Assembly (NCBI GenBank): GCA_002314915.1
Contig: DCHU01000068.1
Location: 2,203 to 11,119, forward strand
Source: Caryophanales bacterium UBA1744
GTDB taxonomy: Bacteria > Bacillota_I > Bacilli_A > RFN20 > CAG-826
DNA: 8,917 nucleotides
Direction of reading: 5' to 3'
The notes under the pieces were generated by a model, which did no database searches, was not told the DNA's origin, and was given only the letters and a program-made list of their open reading frames with translations. Made by a program: the position numbers and the translations under genes. Shown here in pieces: positions 1 to 5,886 of this stretch; position 1 is the first letter of the stretch, and each line of letters begins with the position of its first letter.

Positions 1-930
1 ATCAAGAACATGATCACCGGCGCAGCTCAGATGGACGGTGCTGTCCTTGTCGTCGCTGCTACAGACGGCGTTATGCCACAGACACGTGAGCACGTCTTAC
101 TTGCTCGCCAGGTCGGTGTCCCATACATCGTTGTCTTCCTTAACAAGTGCGACATGGTCGAAGACGAAGAATTAATCGACTTAGTCGATATGGACGTCAG
201 AGACTTACTCTCAAAGTACGGATTCGACGGAGACAACACTCCAATCATCCGTGGTTCAGCTAGAAACGCTTGCGATGCAACTTCACCAGAAGACGCATCA
301 GCAGCATGCATCAACGAACTTCTCGAAGCTCTCGATACATACATCCCAGATCCAGCACGTGAAGAAAACAAGCCATTCTTAATGCCAATCGAAGACGTTA
401 TGACAATCTCAGGCCGTGGTACAGTCGTTACTGGCCGTGTCGAGCGTGGTATGATCAAGCTCAACGACGAAGCTGAAATCGTTGGTATCAAGGCAACACA
501 GAAGACAGTCGTCACTGGCCTTGAAATGTTCAGAAAGACCCTTGACTACGCAATGGGCGGCGACAACATCGGCGCACTTCTCCGTGGTATCACAAAGGAT
601 CAGGTCGAAAGAGGACAGGTTCTTGCTAAGCCAGGATCAGTTACTCCACACGATCAGTTCACAGCAGCTGTCTACGTCCTTACAAAGGAAGAAGGCGGCC
701 GTCACACAGCATTCTTAAACGGATACAGACCACAGTTCTTCTTCAGAACAACAGACATCACTGGCGACATCACTCTCCCAGCAGACGTCCAGATGGTTAT
801 GCCTGGTGACAACGTCACATTCACAGTCAAGCTCATCCACCCAGTTGCTCTTGAGCAGGGAACAAAGTTCTCCATCCGTGAAGGTGGTAGAACAGTCGGA
901 GCTGGCACAGTTTCCGAAATCCTTCACTAA
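1..930 (+). CDS. tuf: Elongation factor Tu, 5'-truncated by window edge
   Basis: EF-Tu is the GTPase that delivers aminoacyl-tRNA to the ribosomal A site in the cytosol. The reading frame is open from base 1, beginning at about residue 88 in E. coli numbering, just after the G3 DCPGH motif. The visible 309 codons hold the rest of the G domain, including the G4 motif NKCD at 142-153, then domains 2 and 3. Diagnostic blocks include ISGRGTVVTGRVERG, EGGRHT, GYRPQF and the C-terminal IREGGRTVGAG. The G5 region reads GSAR instead of the usual GSAL, and the following helix lacks the common EGDAEWE stretch and is about two residues longer. The positions matching kirromycin-site residues Q124, G316 and A375 keep the sensitive residues. 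The gene ends with TAA and is followed by its own terminator. Identification is certain; only the start is missing. Confidence 0.98.
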   Translation: MKNMITGAAQMDGAVLVVAATDGVMPQTREHVLLARQVGVPYIVVFLNKCDMVEDEELIDLVDMDVRDLLSKYGFDGDNTPIIRGSARNACDATSPEDASAACINELLEALDTYIPDPAREENKPFLMPIEDVMTISGRGTVVTGRVERGMIKLNDEAEIVGIKATQKTVVTGLEMFRKTLDYAMGGDNIGALLRGITKDQVERGQVLAKPGSVTPHDQFTAAVYVLTKEEGGRHTAFLNGYRPQFFFRTTDITGDITLPADVQMVMPGDNVTFTVKLIHPVALEQGTKFSIREGGRTVGAGTVSEILH

Positions 931-933
931 TCC

Positions 934-966
934 CCTTTAGTAAAGGTACTGTAAACTAAAAGTTTA
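934..966 (+). repeat. Two small AT-rich hairpins between tuf stop and terminator
   Basis: Two short perfect inverted repeats lie just after the tuf stop: CCTTT-AGT-AAAGG (934-946) and TAAACT-AAA-AGTTTA (952-966). The second shares its last base with the terminator stem that follows. They are seen directly. A role in protecting the tuf mRNA 3' end is only a guess, and chance in AT-rich DNA is possible. Confidence 0.4.
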
Positions 967-995
967 GCCCTAGGTTCGCCTGGGGCTTTTCTTTT
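966..995 (+). terminator. Rho-independent terminator of tuf
   Basis: A nine-base-pair stem, AGCCCTAGG (966-974) with CCTGGGGCT (979-987) and one G-T pair, closes a TTCG tetraloop. It is followed directly by TTTTCTTTT. This is a textbook intrinsic terminator 36 bases after the tuf stop, separating tuf from the downstream membrane-protein genes. Confidence 0.92.
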
Positions 996-1024
996 GCTTA
1001 TTCATCCCTACGCTTTGGAGAATT

Positions 1025-1039
1025 CAACATATTATGTTG
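1025..1039. promoter_or_regulatory. Operator-like perfect dyad upstream of first RDD gene
   Basis: CAACATA-T-TATGTTG is a perfect 7-base-pair inverted repeat around one central base. It lies 32 bases before the ATG at 1072 and overlaps the proposed -35 box (1037-1042). Size, symmetry and position fit the binding site of a dimeric repressor. No regulator gene is visible in the window, so the assignment is inferred. Confidence 0.4.
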
Positions 1040-1064
1040 TTTTTAGGATTGTTTTATTTAAAAT
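1037..1064 (+). promoter_or_regulatory. Candidate promoter of first RDD gene, possibly leaderless
   Basis: TTGTTT (1037-1042), a 16-base spacer and TAAAAT (1059-1064) form a plausible sigma-A-type promoter. A start point about seven bases past the -10 box would fall on or next to the ATG at 1072, which would explain the missing Shine-Dalgarno. The -10 lies within the dyad TTATTT-A-AAATAA (1054-1066), which recurs before the second RDD gene. The -35 match is weak. Confidence 0.4.
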
Positions 1065-1071
1065 AACCCGT

Positions 1072-2217
1072 ATGAAAAACACATTTACTTTAGCTTCAAC
1101 AGGCAAGAGATTCCTCGCCTTATTCATAGACGCATTCCTCGCGTTTATTCTCACATCTCTCTTATATACATACGTAACAGGCGTATATATGTTCAAAGCC
1201 ATCGGCGGCGCTGAAAAGAGAAACACATTCTTCAGCTATGTCGACCGTTCTGGATTATTCAACAACACTCCAGATGAGAATGGCGATTATAACTATTCAA
1301 GCCTTTATCTCCTCAGTTTTGATGCAACAAAGGACGAAAACGGCAAATATGGCTACGAATGCTATCTTGATACCCTTTGGAATTACTACACAGACTTCAT
1401 GCCAAATGAGGCGGTGGACAAGCTCGAAGGCTGCGCAACAGTAAACGATAGCTACACATATTTCTATGAGAAAGTCTTAGGCATGACCACCCCAGACTTC
1501 ACCAAGGAATATGGCGCAGATGAAGCGGTGGAGAAGTTCGGAAATGACTACTTCACATATACTCTCGGAGACGATAGCAGAATCGACATCACCAAGAAGC
1601 CAACTGCAGTCTCAACAGTTACTGATGAGAACGCTGAAGAATACATGTCATACTTCTATTCATCGAATTCCGGCATCTACTATGATGCTGCATATGCATT
1701 ATCTCAGACCGATCACTTCGTTGAACTCGGAAGCTCCTATAGAATGGAGAGCTGGATTTGCTACATAACCGCATTTATTCCTCTCCAGTTAATCTTCTTC
1801 TACGTCATCCCTGTAGTTATGAAGAACAACAAGACAATCGGCAAACTCATCGCTGGCATCTCGGTTGCAGAGGACCATGGAATCAAACTCCCTACATGGA
1901 AGAGGTTTACTAGACCTCTTGTCTTGACTGCCATCGGATTTGTTATGTTGCTTCCATTATCCACATACATGAATATGGGGGTGTGGGCACTGCTTGTGGC
2001 AGCAGACTATATCGTCATGGTGTTCAAACATGAGGATAAGGTCGGGCACGACTACTTATTCAAGACAATCGTCGTCCAGGATAAGGGCACAACCCTCTTC
2101 AATAACAAGGATGAATACGAGGCTTATCTAAAAGATAACCCTGAAACGGATGAGAACAAAACCATCTACGACCATTCCGATGTCAAACTCACCATTGATG
2201 ATGAGGATAATAACTAG
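1072..2217 (+). CDS. RDD-family membrane protein with large extracytoplasmic domain (paralogue 1)
   Basis: A 381-residue membrane protein of the RDD family (Pfam RDD). The first membrane segment (about 14-36) starts with the family pattern R13-x-x-A16-x-x-x-D20. A predicted extracytoplasmic domain of about 185 residues (40-225), rich in Tyr, Asp and Asn, follows. Then come TM2 (about 229-250), the TIGK motif (255-258), two more membrane segments (about 281-300 and 304-321), the conserved H326-D327, and an acidic cytosolic tail of about 45 residues ending in a D/E/N-rich run. The start is placed at ATG 1072 because the RDD homology begins just after it; an upstream in-frame TTG at 994 lies inside the tuf terminator. 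No Shine-Dalgarno is present. The gene has its own terminator, so it is probably monocistronic. Some RDD proteins are reported as sodium/proton antiporters, but most are uncharacterised. Function here is unknown. Confidence 0.85.
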   Translation: MKNTFTLASTGKRFLALFIDAFLAFILTSLLYTYVTGVYMFKAIGGAEKRNTFFSYVDRSGLFNNTPDENGDYNYSSLYLLSFDATKDENGKYGYECYLDTLWNYYTDFMPNEAVDKLEGCATVNDSYTYFYEKVLGMTTPDFTKEYGADEAVEKFGNDYFTYTLGDDSRIDITKKPTAVSTVTDENAEEYMSYFYSSNSGIYYDAAYALSQTDHFVELGSSYRMESWICYITAFIPLQLIFFYVIPVVMKNNKTIGKLIAGISVAEDHGIKLPTWKRFTRPLVLTAIGFVMLLPLSTYMNMGVWALLVAADYIVMVFKHEDKVGHDYLFKTIVVQDKGTTLFNNKDEYEAYLKDNPETDENKTIYDHSDVKLTIDDEDNN

Positions 2218-2276
2218 TTTTTAGCCCATTTGAGATTTATAGGCGAAATAAACCGCTATTAACACACAACTAGAAG

Positions 2277-2300
2277 AAAACGGGCGCACAACCCGTTTTT
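2277..2300 (+). terminator. Rho-independent terminator after first RDD gene
   Basis: AAAACGGG (2277-2284) pairs with CCCGTTTT (2292-2299) around a seven-base loop, and the 3' arm runs into a T tract ending at 2300. The A-run on the 5' side could also let it work on the other strand, but no gene converges on it. It separates the first RDD gene from the second. Confidence 0.85.
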
Positions 2301-2302
2301 GC

Positions 2303-2335
2303 TTTAGAAAAGAATCTATATTATTTAAAATAATA
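2303..2335 (+). promoter_or_regulatory. Candidate promoter and dyad immediately before second RDD gene
   Basis: A perfect 17-base dyad, TATTATTT-A-AAATAATA (2319-2335), ends five bases before the ATG at 2341. It contains a -10-like TAAAAT (2326-2331), with TTTAGA (2303-2308) 17 bases further upstream as a weak -35. Its central 13 bases are identical to 1054-1066 upstream of the first RDD gene. The site could be a promoter giving a near-leaderless mRNA, an operator, or both. AAAGG at 2335-2339 is too close to the ATG for a normal Shine-Dalgarno. Confidence 0.45.
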
Positions 2336-2340
2336 AAGGC

Positions 2341-3528
2341 ATGGCACCTAACTACATTCAAAACTACAACCAAGAAGACGAGGTCGCTTCCGTAAGAGGT
2401 GGATCACTTAGAAGAATTCTCGCCGAGTTAGCGGATGTTTTCATTGTCTTCATCTTAGCTGCAACGATATATGGTTTAGCTTTCCAGAACCTTTTCGGAT
2501 ACAACAAGATTTCTAATCAAATGTCCGAAGTGCAGTCTGATATGACAGACATCTTGGTTGACCGTCATCTCTCAATGAGACTAACGGATGGAAACGTATA
2601 TTTAAGGGATGATTTTGAAACTCAGTTCTATAAATACTACCTATCAAAAAAGACAGATATTTATGCAGAAGACCCAAAAAGGGATGTTTTGCAGCAGTAT
2701 TTCACCGGATATCGCATGGAAAACCTCCCAAAACTCACCCAATTTGAATATAACACTACAATTTTGGGATTACCTGAAACGCTTGATGGGGAGAATACTT
2801 CTTATTTCGTATATGACACAAGCGCAGCAGATCCACTCAATGCAGAGCCTATGTTCAGCGATACAACCCAAGCCAATTTACTTGATTATTTAGCAGGCAA
2901 TCAGGATACGTTGGATAAGGTAAATGCCTACGAGGGTGTAACAAAAATCTTTAATGACAATTACACGATTGCGTTAAAAGAAGTGGTGGATAACGACACG
3001 AACTATCTTAATCTCTCATTCAAGTACTATCTCTTAAATGGAAAGAGAGCATATCTTCAAAGCGCTGCAATAATTGCATCTTATCTATTTTGTTCAATTC
3101 TTGCCTTCCTTGTTGTCCCTCTAATTAAGGTTACAGGTCTCACGATTGGCAAACGAGTCGCAAAACTTACGGTTGATGATAGAGACGGCAATACTGCAAA
3201 GTGGTGGCAAATCGTAATCAGATTCTTCGTTCAGACTTTTGCCTATTGTTTTGTTATTCCGTTGACTGGAATCATGGGATTTGGTTTGTCTGCATTTAGA
3301 ATGCCTTTGATGGAAGCGTTTGGATCAACAGTGGAATTATCGGTATTCCTCTTAATTGGATTATTATTATCTTTGGCGTCGTTAATATTCATGTTCGTAA
3401 CGCCAAACAAGCAGTCATTGCACGACCTCGCCTCAATGACTTTTATCAACACGTCAGACATCAAGCTTATCAGAGATGAACAGGCTAGAAGAGAAGCGGA
3501 AAAAGAGGCTCAAAAAGAGAACGAATAA
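2341..3528 (+). CDS. RDD-family membrane protein with large extracytoplasmic domain (paralogue 2)
   Basis: A 395-residue RDD-family membrane protein. The family pattern R25-x-x-A28-x-x-x-D32 opens the first membrane segment (about 25-50). A predicted extracytoplasmic domain of about 185 residues (51-236) follows, then TM2 (about 237-262), the TIGK motif (268-271), two further hydrophobic segments, and H361-D362. The cytosolic tail is a highly charged predicted helix (Arg/Glu/Lys-rich, roughly 378-395). The stop overlaps the next ATG in TAATG, so expression of the third paralogue is probably coupled. Compared with tuf and the ABC genes, more codons end in A or T, suggesting weaker expression. 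ATG 2341 is the only reasonable start, since the next in-frame ATG lies inside the ectodomain at 2521. Of the three paralogues this one has the clearest RDD core. Function is unknown; transport or membrane stress roles are only possibilities. Confidence 0.86.
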   Translation: MAPNYIQNYNQEDEVASVRGGSLRRILAELADVFIVFILAATIYGLAFQNLFGYNKISNQMSEVQSDMTDILVDRHLSMRLTDGNVYLRDDFETQFYKYYLSKKTDIYAEDPKRDVLQQYFTGYRMENLPKLTQFEYNTTILGLPETLDGENTSYFVYDTSAADPLNAEPMFSDTTQANLLDYLAGNQDTLDKVNAYEGVTKIFNDNYTIALKEVVDNDTNYLNLSFKYYLLNGKRAYLQSAAIIASYLFCSILAFLVVPLIKVTGLTIGKRVAKLTVDDRDGNTAKWWQIVIRFFVQTFAYCFVIPLTGIMGFGLSAFRMPLMEAFGSTVELSVFLLIGLLLSLASLIFMFVTPNKQSLHDLASMTFINTSDIKLIRDEQARREAEKEAQKENE

Positions 3529-4592
3529 TGGAAAAAGTCGAAAAGAACAAGAAAGTGGAATTGGAGTACTTTAAGGCCCCATTTGGAAAGAGACTCATTG
3601 CAATTGTATTTGAGGTTCTTTTGCTTTCATTTGCGACTTTAGGCTTCCTTTTCGTATCAAGATTAGTAGTGGAATCGATGCCTGCCTATACAAACGCATT
3701 CGATACTTACATCAACATTTCAAAGGACTCTGGCCTCTATATTTGTGATGACACGACAGAGAATAATTTGGTCACTTTAACCGAGTATTACGAGGATAAG
3801 ACAAATGAGGAACAAAACATCATCATCGAAGATGCTTTGACCGAATATTATCAAAAAGAGATGTTCTTCCCACAGGATCCATCATCTCCGGATTATGGCC
3901 CTTCAATCTACTATAACCAGAAGATTGGCGAGAATAGAATTGGTGCGGAAAACGACCTTTTGTATTTCGTTAAAGATGCGGAAAACAACGCAGTTGCAAA
4001 CCCGTCCTACAGCCAAGAAACAATGCATGATTTCTACATCGAAGCATACGATAGAGCAATGGGGTATATCAAGAATGCAGACGGCTTTGTGGAAGCTAGA
4101 AATGTCCTCACAATTTATATCAATTTGATCCTCATCCCATTATCGATTACCTTAGCGTTTTTAACCCTTGAAATAGGGTTCCCTCTCCTATTCGGAAGAA
4201 GAGGAAAACAAAACATCTCAATGAAGCTTTTAAAGCTATCATTGCTTACCCCAAAAGCAACATCTCCAAAGATTGGAAATTACATCGCGAGACAAGTGTT
4301 CCAACTCATTGTTGAATACCTGTTGACGATGGTCACTTTTGGTATTCCAGTCATCGTCTCATTCAGCATGATGATATTCAGGAAAGATGGCCAATGTCTT
4401 CATGATTATGTATCCGCTACATACATGGTCGATACAAGTGAGCAATCCGTATATGTCAGCTATGAGGAATATCAGGCTGCACAGGATAAGGCCAAAAAGA
4501 TTGAAAACGAGAACTTCCTCGGATTGGCAGTGGACGATCCGGATAGGCCTTTGGGCGATAAATCCATCTGGAATAATCTAAAAGATAAATAA
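3528..4592 (+). CDS. Divergent RDD-like membrane protein (paralogue 3)
   Basis: A 354-residue membrane protein laid out like the two upstream RDD proteins. The first membrane segment (about 22-46) starts with R22-x-x-A25, but the usual Asp is E29. A shorter predicted extracytoplasmic domain (about 48-192) follows, then TM2 (about 193-220). The region that should carry TxGK reads ISMK (230-233), so that motif is lost. A further hydrophobic stretch, probably two segments, follows, then the retained H292-D293 and a long cytosolic tail. The tail has an EYxA motif at Y315, exactly 22 residues after the Asp, the same spacing as in paralogue 1. The start overlaps the upstream stop by one base (TAATG), with only a weak purine stretch before it, which suggests translational coupling. 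Family membership rests on architecture and the HD motif. Function is unknown. Confidence 0.75.
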   Translation: MEKVEKNKKVELEYFKAPFGKRLIAIVFEVLLLSFATLGFLFVSRLVVESMPAYTNAFDTYINISKDSGLYICDDTTENNLVTLTEYYEDKTNEEQNIIIEDALTEYYQKEMFFPQDPSSPDYGPSIYYNQKIGENRIGAENDLLYFVKDAENNAVANPSYSQETMHDFYIEAYDRAMGYIKNADGFVEARNVLTIYINLILIPLSITLAFLTLEIGFPLLFGRRGKQNISMKLLKLSLLTPKATSPKIGNYIARQVFQLIVEYLLTMVTFGIPVIVSFSMMIFRKDGQCLHDYVSATYMVDTSEQSVYVSYEEYQAAQDKAKKIENENFLGLAVDDPDRPLGDKSIWNNLKDK

Positions 4593-4607
4593 TTTTTCAC
4601 AAAAATT
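4591..4607 (+). repeat. AT-only hairpin overlapping paralogue 3 stop
   Basis: AATTTTT-CAC-AAAAATT is a perfect seven-base-pair inverted repeat that starts inside the stop codon (4590-4592). It is all A-T and would be weak as RNA. It may be incidental. Confidence 0.35.
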
Positions 4608-4628
4608 GACGAGATTTGCACAATTAAT

Positions 4629-4683
4629 GGGCACCTTCATATGTAAATAAATTTACACATATTGCAAAGGTGTCCTTTTATTT
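4629..4683 (+). terminator. Long bulged hairpin terminator of the RDD operon
   Basis: GGGCACCTT (4629-4637) pairs with AAGGTGTCC (4667-4675), nine pairs with one G-T, and is followed by TTTTATTT. Inside the loop a second stem forms: ATAT (4639-4642) plus GTAAAT (4643-4648) against ATTTAC (4651-4656) and ATAT (4659-4662), with a two-base bulge. The 3' arm and tail make it a likely intrinsic terminator. It also overlaps the -35 box of the ABC promoter. Confidence 0.65.
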
Positions 4684-4691
4684 CGTATAAT
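4662..4691 (+). promoter_or_regulatory. Promoter of ABC importer operon
   Basis: TTGCAA (4662-4667), an 18-base spacer and a perfect TATAAT (4686-4691) fit a sigma-A promoter. The predicted start near 4698 gives a leader of about 28 bases containing the Shine-Dalgarno. The spacer is largely made of the terminator's 3' arm and T-tract, so promoter and terminator are interleaved. Confidence 0.7.
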
Positions 4692-4715
4692 TTGCTATAC
4701 CAAAAATATATTTTT

Positions 4716-4720
4716 AGGAG
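4716..4720 (+). promoter_or_regulatory. Ribosome binding site of the ABC ATPase gene
   Basis: AGGAG within TTTTTAGGAGA lies six bases before the ATG at 4727 and fixes that start. The same TTTAGGAGA block precedes the binding-protein gene at 8085. Confidence 0.85.
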
Positions 4721-4726
4721 ACTCTC

Positions 4727-5884
4727 ATGGAGATTAGACTTAAGAATCTTACCAAATGTTTCCCAGGAAACCCTAAAAAAGGCATACCAGACACATATGC
4801 CGTCAACGCTTTAGACATCACAATTCCTGATGCTAAGCTCGTTGGTCTTTTAGGTCCTTCTGGCTGTGGTAAGTCAACAACCCTTTACATGGTTGCCGGT
4901 CTTTTAGAACCGTCCGAAGGCGAGATTTGGTTTGGCGATGAAGACGTCACAGACCTCGAACCAGAAAAGAGAGGAATCGGCTTAGTTTTCCAGAACTATG
5001 CACTTTATCCTCACATGACCGTTTACAAAAACGTCGCATTCCCTTTAACAAACCTCAGAATCGAAGAGGCAGTTAAGGACAAGGATGGCAATCCAGTCAT
5101 GGATGAGACAGGAAAGCCATACATCAAGAAGAGAAAACTCACAAAGGATGAAATCGACAAGATCGTCCGTGAGACCGCTAAGATCGTTCAGATCGAGCAG
5201 TACTTAGAGAGAAAGCCAAACCAGTTATCTGGTGGTCAGCAGCAGCGTGTCGCTATTGCTCGTGCTCTCGTTAAGAAGCCAAGAGTTCTTCTCCTTGACG
5301 AACCATTATCCAACCTTGACGCACGTTTAAGACTTCAGACTCGTGAAGAGATCAGAAGAATCCAGCAGTCAACAGGCATCACAACAATCTTCGTCACACA
5401 TGACCAGGAAGAAGCAATGTCAATTTCCGATGAGATCGTCGTCATGAAGCTCGGTGTCGAGCAGCAGAGAGGCGTTCCACAGGAAGTCTATAACAACCCA
5501 TGCAACAAGTTCGTTGCTAACTTCTTAGGTACTCCACCAATCAACCTCTTCAAGGGCCGCATCGAAGGCAATAAGGTCTACATCGGCAATGAAGTCGTCA
5601 GAGAAATCACCGAAAAAGACGTTCCAGATCAGGAATGCACAGTAGGTATCCGTCCAGAAGGTATCATCGTCGATCCAAATGGCTCATTCACATTTGAGTG
5701 CGACAGAATCCTCACAATGGGACGCGATATCATGCTCGTTGCAGAACACCCAGAAGCAACAACCAACACAAAGTTCATTGTCGACGCATTCGTCGAAGTA
5801 TCTACCGGCACAGTCAAGTGCTCTGTTAAGCCTCACAAGTGTTTTGCCTTCTCTCTCGAGGGCGATGAATTAAGGATCATCTAA
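4727..5884 (+). CDS. CUT1-type ABC importer ATP-binding protein (UgpC/MsmX family)
   Basis: This 385-residue cytosolic ATPase powers the importer encoded downstream. It shows Walker A GPSGCGKST (43-51), the Q-loop at Q89, signature LSGGQQQ (167-173), Walker B with the catalytic Glu in LLLDEP (188-193), the D-loop, and the switch His in THD (224-226). A C-terminal TOBE-like regulatory domain includes GIRPEG and a terminal PHKCFAFSLEG stretch, typical of MalK, MsmX and UgpC. Between Q-loop and signature there is an extra segment of roughly 20-25 residues (about 112-140), including DKDGNPVMDETGKPY, which the common E. coli and Bacillus members lack. The start is set by a good Shine-Dalgarno. The stop lies two bases before the next ATG. 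Such ATPases can serve several importers, so the substrate cannot be read from this protein. Confidence 0.95.
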   Translation: MEIRLKNLTKCFPGNPKKGIPDTYAVNALDITIPDAKLVGLLGPSGCGKSTTLYMVAGLLEPSEGEIWFGDEDVTDLEPEKRGIGLVFQNYALYPHMTVYKNVAFPLTNLRIEEAVKDKDGNPVMDETGKPYIKKRKLTKDEIDKIVRETAKIVQIEQYLERKPNQLSGGQQQRVAIARALVKKPRVLLLDEPLSNLDARLRLQTREEIRRIQQSTGITTIFVTHDQEEAMSISDEIVVMKLGVEQQRGVPQEVYNNPCNKFVANFLGTPPINLFKGRIEGNKVYIGNEVVREITEKDVPDQECTVGIRPEGIIVDPNGSFTFECDRILTMGRDIMLVAEHPEATTNTKFIVDAFVEVSTGTVKCSVKPHKCFAFSLEGDELRII

Positions 5885-5886
5885 CC

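Noticed and set aside
27..515. Long minus-strand open frame of 162 codons inside tuf
   Set aside because: It is antisense to an unmistakable EF-Tu frame and arises from its biased codon use. The Ser/Thr-rich product has no recognisable domain, and no ribosome site was found for it.
994..1071. Upstream TTG start adding 26 residues to the first RDD protein
   Set aside because: The TTG lies in the T-tract of the tuf terminator, and the added residues do not fit the RDD N-terminus, which is complete from ATG 1072.
4606..4611. TTGACG as a -35 box after the RDD operon
   Set aside because: No -10-like hexamer occurs 15-19 bases downstream. TTGCAA with TATAAT further on is clearly better.
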